Assembly: GCA_017407705.1 (NCBI GenBank)
Contig: JAFQWA010000010.1
Coordinates: 1 to 34,261 of the forward strand
Direction: 5' to 3'
Length of the DNA: 34,261 bases
Origin: Clostridia bacterium
GTDB taxonomy: Bacteria > Bacillota > Clostridia > Oscillospirales > Acutalibacteraceae
Shown here: positions 15,326 to 23,211 of the stretch, piece after piece
Position numbering within the stretch: the stretch's first letter is position 1
Layout: every line of letters begins with the position of its first letter
Position numbers and translations under genes: made by a program
Notes under the pieces: model-generated
Seen by the model: only the letters and a program-made list of their open reading frames with translations
Told to the model about the DNA's origin: nothing
The model's database searches: none

Positions 15326-16240
15326 ATGAAATACAGTATAAACCCTTCAGTTTTCGGCTCTATGTTTGCCGTTCCGACTGATGTTGTTACAAAACATATC
15401 AAATTAGCAGGAAGCACTCAGCTTAAGGTTTTGTTGGTGTTTTTAAAGTCGGCTAATGATGAAGACGTTGAGCAGACTATTGCAAAAACTCTTAACATAA
15501 GCCTGGATGAAGTCAGAGATGCTCTGTATTTCTGGTGTGACCGTCAGGTTATTATAGACACTGCTAAAGGCGTTACAGAGGAACCTAAAAAGCAGCTTGA
15601 TAAGGTTGCGTTATCGGTTTCAAAGCCCTCACGTGAGGATACTATCAAGCGTGGAGCTCAGTCAAAAGAGATACAATTTATGTTCCAGCAGGTGCAAAAC
15701 AAGCTGGGCAGACTGGTGACTTACGCTGAGATGTCCACTTTAGTGTGGCTCCACGATAATCAGGGACTTCCTGTTCCCGTAATACTTATGTCGGTTGAAT
15801 ACGCTGTAAGCGAAGGTAAAGGTAATTTCGGATACATAGAAAAGCTTTGCATTGACTGGTCTAAGAACAACATAGACACCATTGAAAAAGCAGAAAAGCG
15901 TATCAGCGAGATGTATCTATCCAAATCCGCTTGGCGTGTGGTGGAAACTGCTTTTGGCATCTCCCACCGACGTCCCTCTGCTAATGAAGAAAAGTTCAGT
16001 GCAAAATGGGTAAACGAGTGGAACTTCAAAAAGGATATGCTGGAGTTGGCATATAACATCTGCATTGATAAAAACGCAAAGATCAGCTTTGCTTATATCA
16101 ATAAGATTTTGGAGTCTTGGTATAAAAGCGGCATTAAAACTCCCGAGGACGTAAACAAGCCTGAGGAAAAAACCACTTCAAAATCAGGTACGTCTTATAA
16201 TATCAAGGAAATTAAATCCAAGATCAATAATTTTGATTAA
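15326..16240 (+). CDS. DnaD-domain replication initiation protein
   Basis: A 304-residue protein related to DnaD/DnaB primosome components of low-GC Gram-positives, which remodel DNA and help load the replicative helicase. The N-terminal third (LKVLLVFLKSANDEDVEQTIAKTLNISLDEVRDALYFWCDRQVI) is a winged-helix-like segment. Residues about 110-180 (FMFQQVQNKLGRLVTYAEMSTLVWLHDNQGLP) match a DnaB_2/DnaD domain, and a second similar segment ends in YINKILESWYKSGIKTPEDV, the typical YxxxIxxxW motif, at about 245-270. The ATG at 15326 follows GAAAGGCGG (15308-15316); the frame extends 16 codons upstream without a ribosome site. The helicase-loader gene begins 13 bases after it, so they form an operon. 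Confidence 0.88.
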   Translation: MKYSINPSVFGSMFAVPTDVVTKHIKLAGSTQLKVLLVFLKSANDEDVEQTIAKTLNISLDEVRDALYFWCDRQVIIDTAKGVTEEPKKQLDKVALSVSKPSREDTIKRGAQSKEIQFMFQQVQNKLGRLVTYAEMSTLVWLHDNQGLPVPVILMSVEYAVSEGKGNFGYIEKLCIDWSKNNIDTIEKAEKRISEMYLSKSAWRVVETAFGISHRRPSANEEKFSAKWVNEWNFKKDMLELAYNICIDKNAKISFAYINKILESWYKSGIKTPEDVNKPEEKTTSKSGTSYNIKEIKSKINNFD

Positions 16241-16253
16241 AGGGGTGACATAA

Positions 16254-17219
16254 ATGAGCTTTGGCAACGAGCATTTTAACAAGGCTATGAGAGATATTAC
16301 CGCACACAGAGAAAGATCTCTTATTATTGCTGAGAACAATAAAAATATGTTGTATATGGAACACAGCTTTTTAGCCGATATTGACCGTGAGATAGCAAAT
16401 ACCGCTTTAAAAATAACTAAGGTGTTTTTAAAGTCTAAGGATGTCACCGAGAATATCAATCTGTTAAAAGAGAAAAATCTTCAGTTGCAGCGTCAGCGTG
16501 CTGAATATATTTCAGCTAACAACATTGACGAAGCTGCGATAAAACCCTCCTTCAACTGCGAAAAGTGTGAGGATACAGGTTATTTTGAAGGAAAAGTATG
16601 TCAGTGCGTAAAAAACACAGCCGCAAGATATTGTATTGACGAGCTTAACTCCTACACCCCTATTACCGACTGTACTTTTGATCGCTTTGACGTTAATAAT
16701 TATCCCGATACTCAGGATAAAAACGGTATTGTACCGAAAGCTATTATGTCAAAAATGTTTGAGTTTTGCAAAAACTACGCAAACAATTTCACTGTAAAAT
16801 CCGACAGTCTTGTATTTTTCGGTGCAACAGGTCTTGGCAAAACTCACCTTTCCTTAGCTATTGCAAATGAGGTCATCAAAAAAGGCTACGGTGTTATTTA
16901 CGGCCCTATCACCCACCTTATGAGCAACGTGGAAAAGGAGCATTTTTCCCGTAATTCCGATACTACCACTTTAGAAAACATCAAAAACTGCGACCTCTTG
17001 ATTTTAGACGATTTAGGTACAGAGTTTACCACACAGTTTATCACATCGGTAATTTACGACATTATAAACACCAGAATTTTAAACGGTAAACCTACAATTA
17101 TCAACACAAATCTAAATCTTGAGGAGCTGGAAAGCAAGTATTCCGACCGAATAGTTTCCAGAATTTCCGGTTGCTACCGTATTTTCCAGTTTTTTGGCGA
17201 AGATATTCGCGCAAAATAG
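16254..17219 (+). CDS. DnaI/DnaC-like helicase loader ATPase
   Basis: A 321-residue AAA+ protein that likely loads the replicative helicase during initiation or restart. The N-terminal part is coiled and ends in a probable zinc knuckle, C102-x2-C105 with C116-x-C118 (NCEKCEDTGYFEGKVCQC), as in DnaI. Walker A is GATGLGKT (190-197), Walker B is LLILDDLG (248-254), and an arginine-rich end (YSDRIVSRISGCYRIFQFFGEDIR) matches the sensor region of DnaC-type loaders. The ATG at 16254 follows AAAGGGGTGA. Pairing with the upstream DnaD-like gene, with only 13 bases between, matches the DnaD-DnaI partnership in Bacillus. Confidence 0.92.
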   Translation: MSFGNEHFNKAMRDITAHRERSLIIAENNKNMLYMEHSFLADIDREIANTALKITKVFLKSKDVTENINLLKEKNLQLQRQRAEYISANNIDEAAIKPSFNCEKCEDTGYFEGKVCQCVKNTAARYCIDELNSYTPITDCTFDRFDVNNYPDTQDKNGIVPKAIMSKMFEFCKNYANNFTVKSDSLVFFGATGLGKTHLSLAIANEVIKKGYGVIYGPITHLMSNVEKEHFSRNSDTTTLENIKNCDLLILDDLGTEFTTQFITSVIYDIINTRILNGKPTIINTNLNLEELESKYSDRIVSRISGCYRIFQFFGEDIRAK

Positions 17220-17240
17220 AATATTTTTTCATATACCCCC

Positions 17241-17269
17241 TTTTCAAACGACACAAGATGTAGTATAAT
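17241..17269 (+). promoter_or_regulatory. promoter of the DUF3048 lipoprotein gene
   Basis: TTTTCA (17241-17246), 17-base spacer, TATAAT (17264-17269). It lies in the 97-base gap after the helicase loader. Confidence 0.55.
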
Positions 17270-17316
17270 GAATCTTGTAAACTTTTGTCGCATTTTGAAA
17301 AGGGAGTTATTTTTTT

Positions 17317-18399
17317 ATGAGCAAATATTCTATTATATCCAAAAGAGTTATTGCAGCGGCTTTAGGCCTTGCTGTTACTATATCACTTACCTCTTGTTCA
17401 GGCAACAAACCTGACAATACTCAGACTACCACCGCAGCTACTACCACAACAGCTGCCCCCACTACTACAAAACCCGTTAACCCTAATGCAATAAATCCCC
17501 TTACCGGTGTTCAGGACCTTGACAAATCCGCTGTTGATAAGCGTCCTGTGGCTATAATGATCAACAACATCAAACCTGCTCAGGCTGTGCAGACCGGTGT
17601 GGGAAACGCTGATATGGTTTTTGAAACCCTTGTTGAGGGCGGCATTACCCGTTTGATGGCAGTTTTCTCAGACGTTTCCAAAATGGGACAGATCGGTACT
17701 GTCAGAAGTGCCAGATACACCTATGCTGAGCTTGCTTACGGTTTAGATGCAAGATACGTCCACTGCGGCTCTGATGATGACTACAATACCCCGTTTATGA
17801 GGGATCTTGGTATGGATAATCTGGATCTGGGTTACAACGCATCATCAGCAGGAGTTAGAATTTCTAACGGACTTGCCTGGGAGCACACTTTATATACATA
17901 CGGCGATAAGCTCAGTGCAGTTGCAAATAAGGGCAGAACCGAGATAAAGGACCGTGCTAAAGACGTTTATTCCTTTAACGATGAGACATCACCCGTTAAA
18001 TATGATAACGAAGCAACTGATGTTTTTGTTAAGTTTTCAAGCAGTTACAAATCCACCTTTGAATATGATACCGAAACCAAAAAATATATCAGAGGTAACA
18101 ACGGTTCTACTCTGAAAGATTATAAGACCGGCAAGACTGAACAGTTTAAGAACGTAATCGTTATATTTACCGATGTTCACGAGTTGAGTGACGGAAAGCA
18201 TATGAAATCTGAGTTAACTTCAGGTAACGGTTATTATATTACCGAGGGCACATACACCGAAATCAAGTGGTCTAAAAACGGTAGCTCAAACCCCCTTAAG
18301 TTTACTAACACTGACGGTAGCGAGCTTAAATTAAACGCAGGTAACAGTTACATCTGCATTACCGATAACGAGTATGAATCAGTAATATCCTTTAATTAA
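17317..18399 (+). CDS. DUF3048 (YerB-like) lipoprotein
   Basis: A 360-residue exported protein. Its signal peptide ends in a lipobox (SLTSC) with C27 as the lipidated residue. A Thr/Ala/Pro-rich linker (about 35-55) follows. The DUF3048 domain then begins with NPLTGVQDLDKSAVDKRPVAIMINN, and continues with QTGVGNADMVFETLVEGGITRLMAVF and GTVRSARYTYAELAYGLDARYVHCG, all typical of Bacillus YerB relatives; a C-terminal beta-rich part matches the usual second DUF3048 domain. It would sit on the outer face of the membrane. The biochemical role of the family is unknown to me. An AAAAGGGAG ribosome site precedes the ATG. The long palindromic element begins 3 bases after the stop. Confidence 0.9.
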   Translation: MSKYSIISKRVIAAALGLAVTISLTSCSGNKPDNTQTTTAATTTTAAPTTTKPVNPNAINPLTGVQDLDKSAVDKRPVAIMINNIKPAQAVQTGVGNADMVFETLVEGGITRLMAVFSDVSKMGQIGTVRSARYTYAELAYGLDARYVHCGSDDDYNTPFMRDLGMDNLDLGYNASSAGVRISNGLAWEHTLYTYGDKLSAVANKGRTEIKDRAKDVYSFNDETSPVKYDNEATDVFVKFSSSYKSTFEYDTETKKYIRGNNGSTLKDYKTGKTEQFKNVIVIFTDVHELSDGKHMKSELTSGNGYYITEGTYTEIKWSKNGSSNPLKFTNTDGSELKLNAGNSYICITDNEYESVISFN

Positions 18400-18401
18400 A
18401 C

Positions 18402-18713
18402 AAAAAGCAGGTTACAAACGGAGCGCTCACATAGGGAGAAATCGGTTTTTCGCCAATATTTTCCTCGACTCATTGTTGCCAAACCTTATAAGACATACAG
18501 TATTACTGCGGTTTGGCAACTTAAAGTGCGAGAAAAATATTTTGGCTACAAAACTGCCAGCACCTAAAATATATGAATTTTTGATGGTAGAAAAGGCAAA
18601 AAGCCGCGGTAACACTAACGTGTACCGCGGCTTTTTAACGCATTATACCGCAAAAATTCACTATTTTAGGCGAATTATCCCTAAGCGAACGCTCCGAAAG
18701 TAACCTGCTTTTT
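18402..18713. other. 312-base branched palindromic element between convergent genes
   Basis: The ends are inverted repeats: AAAAAGCAGGTTAC-AAA-CGGAGCG (18402-18425) against CGCTCCG-AAA-GTAACCTGCTTTTT (18690-18713), 21 of 24 paired, extended inward by TAGGGA / TCCCTA. Inside are two side arms. Arm A pairs GCCAATATTTTCCTCG (18452-18467) with 18529-18546 and is capped by a perfect 11-bp stem (18475-18485 with 18510-18520). Arm B pairs CCTAAAATA and GAATTTTTG (18563-18583) with CAAAAATTC and TATTTTAGG (18651-18670), and is capped by a 14-bp perfect hairpin. It fills the whole gap between the two genes. It may act as a two-way terminator, a structured RNA or a cruciform; no coding is evident. Confidence 0.75.
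18598..18636. terminator. strong hairpin terminator inside the palindromic element
   Basis: AAAAAGCCGCGGTA (18598-18611) pairs perfectly with TACCGCGGCTTTTT (18623-18636); CAC/GTG extends the stem inward. With A and T runs on either side it can work in both directions. Confidence 0.9.
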
Positions 18714-18937
18714 TATATCACATCTACCCTATGCTCTTTTAGTCCCATAACCACAGTGTTAACTCTGTTTTTAGCATCTTTACCGTTTTGGGCACCTTGT
18801 ATATACCCTCTTATTTTCTGCTTGTCAGCGGCGTTTAAGCCACTGTAATACTCCATTGCCTGTACGTTTTGTATCAGCGCCATACCGAGTCCTAAAGGCA
18901 TATCGCTGAAAACACTTTCTTCCTTTTTCTTTGCCAT
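18713..18937 (-). CDS. small hypothetical protein
   Basis: A 74-residue soluble protein starting MAKKKEESVFSDMPLGLGMAL. It is helical and charged with no membrane segment, no cysteines and no motif I recognise; ADKQKIRGYIQGAQNGKDAKNRVN in the second half looks like a helix-turn-helix-length amphipathic region but not a DNA-binding motif. The ribosome site is ideal (AAAGGAGGT, 6 bases before the ATG at 18937), which supports it as a real gene. Its stop codon overlaps the last bases of the palindromic element. The GNAT gene ends 54 bases upstream on the same strand. Confidence 0.72.
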   Translation of the reverse strand: MAKKKEESVFSDMPLGLGMALIQNVQAMEYYSGLNAADKQKIRGYIQGAQNGKDAKNRVNTVVMGLKEHRVDVI

Positions 18938-18991
18938 AAAATTACCTCCTTTACGTTTAGTTTTACCAAAACATAAAGGAGGTATTCTTTT

Positions 18992-19462
18992 TTATTCTTT
19001 AATAAGCTGAATATAAGGCAGTTCCTCAAATCCGAGGCGCTTATACAGCTTTATGGCACCTTCGTTTTCCTTTGCCACTTCAAGTCTCAGCCTTGCGGCA
19101 GTATTGCCATACTCACTATTTAAAAACTCAAAAAGCTCACTGCCAAGTCCTCTGCAACGGTAGTTTTCATCAATAAAAAGCTCTTCTATCCAAACAACCA
19201 TACCGCCTGCTTCGGTGGAATGGGTAAATGAAAGCTGACAATAACCCACATTTTTGTTGTCACAAACTATCATAAGTCCTCTGACAATGAGATCTTTTGA
19301 AATTATCATATTAAAGGTCATTTCAAAATGACTGTCGGGGACAGGGTGGCAAGTAGCACCCGATGAATACAGTCCCTTTGCAAAGCGTAAAAAATCTTCT
19401 TTATCCGATAAAATAAAATCTCTGATTATGATAATCACCCTCTTATTATCATAATAATCCAT
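18992..19462 (-). CDS. GNAT-family N-acetyltransferase
   Basis: A GCN5-related acetyltransferase, about 156 residues from this start. The acetyl-CoA loop appears as ENYRCRGLGSELFEFL (the R-x-x-G-x-G/A motif), preceded by the usual strand GGMVVWIEELFI and followed by LRLEVAKENEGAIKLYKRLGFEEL, the typical motif B. The substrate (small amine, peptide or protein N-terminus) is not evident. Start choice: the frame opens at an ATG at 19495, but a TATAAT on this strand at 19509-19504 would put transcription start almost on that ATG. GGTGGG lies 3 bases before the ATG at 19462, closer than ideal, so the start is uncertain. It shares a short divergent promoter region with the M23 peptidase gene. Confidence 0.85.
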   Translation of the reverse strand: MDYYDNKRVIIIIRDFILSDKEDFLRFAKGLYSSGATCHPVPDSHFEMTFNMIISKDLIVRGLMIVCDNKNVGYCQLSFTHSTEAGGMVVWIEELFIDENYRCRGLGSELFEFLNSEYGNTAARLRLEVAKENEGAIKLYKRLGFEELPYIQLIKE

Positions 19463-19522
19463 ATTCCCACCAAAATCAATAATAATTATTTTCATAACAG
19501 AATATTATAAATTGGTGATGTT

Positions 19523-20521
19523 ATGAAAGTTAAGATATTCAGGTTTTCTAAAAAGATAATTATTATTCTTTTATGTATCGCACTTGCTACCGCTGCTTTT
19601 TCTTATGTTTACACAAAGCTGAGTATAAACGAAAATGACTTTTATGCTGTTAGTGAGTCCACCACCAACGAGCCTGCAAAGAAGTTTATCAAATGGGTGA
19701 ATTTCGGCGTTTCCTATACTGTTTTAAAACAGGCAATGGACTATGATATAAAGTCACAAGCTCAGCAGGTAAAGTTAAATTGGATTGAGCTGTTAAGCTA
19801 TGCCGCTTGTAAAAACGGTGGTAAATTCCAAGAAAAACCCAGTGATGAAATTGAAAGATTAGTAAAACGCATTCAAAACGGCGAAACAATTGAGGAAATA
19901 ACAAAGGATATGAAACATTACAACTATTATTTTGAGGCTTATTCGGCGGTTTTAGGCGGTTTTTTAGGAGATAACAACGGCAAATACGGATTGCAGGTCT
20001 ATTCCCCTATTGCCAAAGGCTTTGGCTACTCCCACTGCTCAGATTTTGGCATGGGCAGATCCTACGGATATGACCGCAAACATTTAGGCAACGATCTTAT
20101 GGGCAGTGTGGGAACTCCTATTGTTGCGGTGGAGAGTGGAATAATCGAGAATATGGGTTGGAATAAATACGGCGGTTGGCGAATAGGAATACGCAGTTAC
20201 GACAGTAAGCGCTATTATTACTACGCCCATTTAAGAAAGGATCATCCCTATAACAATGACTTGAAAGAAGGTATGGAGGTAAAGGCAGGAGATGTTATCG
20301 GGTATTTGGGTATGACAGGTTACAGTGATAACGAAAATATCAACGGTATGCAAAAACCTCATCTGCATTTTGGCGTCCAGCTTATTTTTGATGAAAGCCA
20401 GAAAGAGGGCTACGGTGAAATATGGATAGATGTTTATAACATTATCCGTTTGTTGCAAAGCACCCGTTCAAAGGTTGTAAAGGACACTGAGAAAAAGGAA
20501 TACTACGCATCTAACAACTGA
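19523..20521 (+). CDS. membrane-anchored M23 peptidase (LytM-like)
   Basis: A 332-residue zinc metallopeptidase that probably cuts peptidoglycan cross-bridges. One N-terminal membrane segment (KKIIIILLCIALATAAFSYVY, about 10-30) leaves the rest outside. The catalytic M23 domain is at about 180-285: H187-x3-D191 (HLGND) and H280-x-H282 (HLHFG) give the zinc ligands, with H236 (YYAHL) between. The middle part (60-150) is helical. The ATG at 19523 follows GGTGATG. It is the first gene of a unidirectional group with SpoIID-like, peptidoglycan-binding and SpoVB genes, so a role in spore or forespore envelope work is likely, as for SpoIIQ, although it is not obviously SpoIIQ itself. Confidence 0.9.
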   Translation: MKVKIFRFSKKIIIILLCIALATAAFSYVYTKLSINENDFYAVSESTTNEPAKKFIKWVNFGVSYTVLKQAMDYDIKSQAQQVKLNWIELLSYAACKNGGKFQEKPSDEIERLVKRIQNGETIEEITKDMKHYNYYFEAYSAVLGGFLGDNNGKYGLQVYSPIAKGFGYSHCSDFGMGRSYGYDRKHLGNDLMGSVGTPIVAVESGIIENMGWNKYGGWRIGIRSYDSKRYYYYAHLRKDHPYNNDLKEGMEVKAGDVIGYLGMTGYSDNENINGMQKPHLHFGVQLIFDESQKEGYGEIWIDVYNIIRLLQSTRSKVVKDTEKKEYYASNN

Positions 20522-20544
20522 TTTTATATTGGGAGGATTTTTAT

Positions 20545-21252
20545 ATGAATCAAGATTTAAAGAGCTTAATGGAGCAATACGCTAAAGAGGCTAAAGCCTA
20601 TCAGCAAAAGAGCAAGTCGGCAGAACCCACTGTACCCCCTGCACCTATGGTTATAAACCCGCCGTCTGAGCCCGAGCCTGAGCCTGAACCAATTCAGCAA
20701 CCCTCGTCTATCCCCAATGAGCAGCCACCATCACAGCTACCCACTAATGAGGACACATCCCACATAATTCACGATAAAAACATAAATCAAAACATAGTGA
20801 ACATCAACACTCAGTATGTGCCGCCTGAAAATCAGGATCAGACGGTTATCCCGGGAGCCACCGGGGGACTTGACGGAGTTGGTTTTTTGAAAATGCAGGT
20901 TTTTACAGCTAAGGGTGCGTTTCCTTTAAGCGGCGCTTTCGTGACAGTTACCACCAACGGCGAAACCGAAAACCGGCTGATTTACCGACTCATTACCGAT
21001 CAAAGCGGCGAAACCAGTATAGTCCCGTTACCCACTGTTCCCTTCAGTATGTCCCAACAGCCAGAGCCTACTACACCCTATGCTACCTACAACATAAGGA
21101 TAGACCTACCGGGATATTTTACCGTCAACAACCTTAACGTCCCTGTTTTCGACCGTGAAACCACTATTCAGCCTGTGGAGATGATCCCGGTGCCCGAAAA
21201 TTACATTGGCAATACCGTCACTGATTTTCAGCAAACCGGACCAAATTTATAA
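20545..21252 (+). CDS. proline-rich protein with carboxypeptidase-regulatory-like domain
   Basis: A 235-residue protein without a signal peptide. Residues 1-25 are charged and helical, 26-70 are a Pro/Glu-rich stretch with PEPEPEPEP, and 70-100 are Asn-rich. About 112-225 form a beta-sandwich-like domain (FLKMQVFTAKGAFPLSGAFVTVTTN then DQSGETSIVPLP and YNIRIDLPGYFT), the pattern of transthyretin/carboxypeptidase-regulatory-like folds that often act as adhesive or scaffold modules. GGGAGGA precedes the ATG. It sits 20 bases before a SpoIID/peptidoglycan-binding gene in an operon, so a structural role in the spore layers is plausible but unproven. I do not recognise a specific family. Confidence 0.75.
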   Translation: MNQDLKSLMEQYAKEAKAYQQKSKSAEPTVPPAPMVINPPSEPEPEPEPIQQPSSIPNEQPPSQLPTNEDTSHIIHDKNINQNIVNINTQYVPPENQDQTVIPGATGGLDGVGFLKMQVFTAKGAFPLSGAFVTVTTNGETENRLIYRLITDQSGETSIVPLPTVPFSMSQQPEPTTPYATYNIRIDLPGYFTVNNLNVPVFDRETTIQPVEMIPVPENYIGNTVTDFQQTGPNL

Positions 21253-21271
21253 TAAGAGGTAGGTGTTTATA

Positions 21272-22663
21272 TTGCCGCCGGTCATACCTGAATTTATTAC
21301 TGTTCATTTAGGCTCACCCAACTCAAACGCCCAAAACGTTACAGTCAGTTTCCCTGATTACATAAAAAACGTTGCTTCCAGTGAGATATACCCCACCTGG
21401 CCCGAAAACGCCATCAGAGCCAATATTTACGCTCAGCTTTCCTTTGCACTTAACAGATATTACACCGAGTTTTACCGAAGTCAGGGTTATGATTTTGATA
21501 TTACCAACGACACTCAGTTTGACCAGTTTTATGTGCCTGAACGGAATATTTTTGAAAGCATCAGCCGTATTGTGGATGATATATTTGATTCATATGTTCA
21601 ACGTCAGGGTGCTGTGGAGCCGCTGTTTACCGCATATTGCAACGGAACCACCGTCACCTGCGAGGGCTTATCCCAATGGGGCACTGTGCCCTTAGCAAAT
21701 CAGGGACTTATTCCCTATGAGATACTGCAGTCCTTTTACGGCGATGATATTAACATTGTTACCGACGTGCCCATAGGTGCAAACGTTCCTTCATTTCAAG
21801 GGATCAACTACTCTTTGGGTATGGCAGGAAATGACGTTAAATCCATTCAGATAAAGCTAAATCGAATTTCCAACAACTACCCTGCCATTCCCAAAATCCA
21901 CCCTGTTGACGGGGTTTTCGGCCCTGAAACAGAGGATGCAGTAAAAGAGTTTCAGCGTATTTTTAACTTAGGGCAAGACGGCGTTGTGGGCCGTTCCACC
22001 TGGTATAGAATAAATTATATTTACAACTCTGTAAAAAGGTTGTCTGAGCTTGATTCAGAGGGTATCACACTTCAGGAGGTGCAACGTCAATACCCCGAAC
22101 TGCTGCAGCTTGGTGATACAGGTTTGCCCGTTCAGGTAATCACATACTATCTGGCGGTTATAGGTGCCTTTTACAACGCCCTGCCTCAAATTGAAGTTAA
22201 AGATACCTTTGATGAGCAAGTGAGAGAGGCAGTTATTGCCTTTCAAAAGGCTTACGGACTCACACCAGACGGAATCGTTGGCGCACAGACTTGGAATGAG
22301 ATATATCGAGCTTACTTAGGAATAATTGAAGATGAAGAAAATCTTAAAGGCGGTGTACGTCTGTTTCCCGGTAGGGTTATAAGAATCGGCTCAAGCGGTC
22401 AGGACGTGGTGATATTACAGCAGTATCTTTCGTATATTGCCGACACCTATCCCGAAATACCCAAACTGCCTGCCACGGGATTTTTCGGTCAGCAAACTCA
22501 AAACGCAGTAAGGCAGTATCAAACCCTGTTCGGACTTGAGCCTACCGGAATAGTTGGTGCTGTTACATGGAACAGTATTGCAGGTACTTACAGTGATCTT
22601 ACTTTAGGTTACTCAAAACAGCCAGGTCAGTTTCCGGGATACACATTAAAAGAAAACTATTAA
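21272..22663 (+). CDS. SpoIID-like protein with three peptidoglycan-binding repeats
   Basis: A 463-residue protein. Residues 1 to about 175 resemble the SpoIID/LytB fold: ITVHLG, TVSFPDYIKNVASSEIYPTW, ENAIRANIYAQLSFALNR (the S-E-[WI]-x-P and N-I-Y-A-Q region), then FDITNDTQFDQFY and CNGTTVTCEGLSQWGTVPLANQG (the C-x-G-x-T-C-G-L-SQWG core). SpoIID is a lytic transglycosylase of engulfment. Residues about 190-255, 275-350 and 370-440 are three PG_binding_1 repeats, each ending in a GIVGxxTW-type motif. There is no obvious signal peptide. The TTG at 21272 follows AGGTG; a GTG 3 codons upstream lies inside the ribosome site. It probably binds and modifies cortex or forespore peptidoglycan. Confidence 0.85.
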   Translation: MPPVIPEFITVHLGSPNSNAQNVTVSFPDYIKNVASSEIYPTWPENAIRANIYAQLSFALNRYYTEFYRSQGYDFDITNDTQFDQFYVPERNIFESISRIVDDIFDSYVQRQGAVEPLFTAYCNGTTVTCEGLSQWGTVPLANQGLIPYEILQSFYGDDINIVTDVPIGANVPSFQGINYSLGMAGNDVKSIQIKLNRISNNYPAIPKIHPVDGVFGPETEDAVKEFQRIFNLGQDGVVGRSTWYRINYIYNSVKRLSELDSEGITLQEVQRQYPELLQLGDTGLPVQVITYYLAVIGAFYNALPQIEVKDTFDEQVREAVIAFQKAYGLTPDGIVGAQTWNEIYRAYLGIIEDEENLKGGVRLFPGRVIRIGSSGQDVVILQQYLSYIADTYPEIPKLPATGFFGQQTQNAVRQYQTLFGLEPTGIVGAVTWNSIAGTYSDLTLGYSKQPGQFPGYTLKENY

Positions 22664-22676
22664 AAGAGGTGTAACT

Positions 22677-23207
22677 ATGCCAAATCCACAGACTGATACA
22701 AATATAAATCATACCGACAACATATCCGAGTTGCAAAAGCATTTGCGTGAAATTTCTTACAGAGATGAGCGTATTCCCATAATTGCAATCGACGGAATAT
22801 ATTCTCCACAAACCACTGCATCGGTTGAGGCTTTTCAGCAGTTTTACGGGTTACCCGTAACAGGTGAAGTAAACCGAGCCACCTGGGACGAGATATTTCG
22901 TGTGTATTTAGAGTCATTAGAACTGAAAAGGTTTCCTTTATGTATTTATGCTTTTTCATCTCCAACTGTTTCGTTAAACCCCGGTGACTCTTCTGATGCG
23001 GTGTATTTTTTGCAAATTATGCTCAGTTCACTGAGCAACATCTTCCCTAACATACCCGACGTGGACATAAACGGCAGATACGATAACAAAACACAAGCTG
23101 CCGTTAGGTTTATGCAGGATGTAACCCAGATAAACGCTAACGGTGTTAATAAAGATACCTGGAATGCCATTGTAAGAATATATAACACCTATATGGTTGG
23201 GGATTGA
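22677..23207 (+). CDS. protein with two peptidoglycan-binding (PG_binding_1) repeats
   Basis: A 176-residue protein made almost entirely of two PG_binding_1 repeats. Repeat one is at about 14-75 (ISELQKHLREI to NRATWDEIFRVYLESL). Repeat two is at about 102-172 (SSDAVYFLQIMLSSL to NKDTWNAIVRIYNTY). It lacks a signal peptide and a catalytic domain. The ATG at 22677 follows AAGAGGTG, 13 bases after the SpoIID-like gene, so the two are cotranscribed and may form one complex. The repeats resemble those of the preceding gene, which suggests duplication. The stop lies 4 bases before the TTG of spoVB, indicating coupling. Confidence 0.85.
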   Translation: MPNPQTDTNINHTDNISELQKHLREISYRDERIPIIAIDGIYSPQTTASVEAFQQFYGLPVTGEVNRATWDEIFRVYLESLELKRFPLCIYAFSSPTVSLNPGDSSDAVYFLQIMLSSLSNIFPNIPDVDINGRYDNKTQAAVRFMQDVTQINANGVNKDTWNAIVRIYNTYMVGD

Positions 23208-23211
23208 TATT

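Noticed and set aside
18473-18703. 76-codon open frame inside the palindrome
   Set aside because: It reads through hairpin arms, has no ribosome site and no protein-like composition.
18402-18713. Calling the palindrome a MITE
   Set aside because: No target-site duplication is visible at its edges and no transposase is near; its internal arms are also more elaborate than usual. It remains possible if other copies are found.
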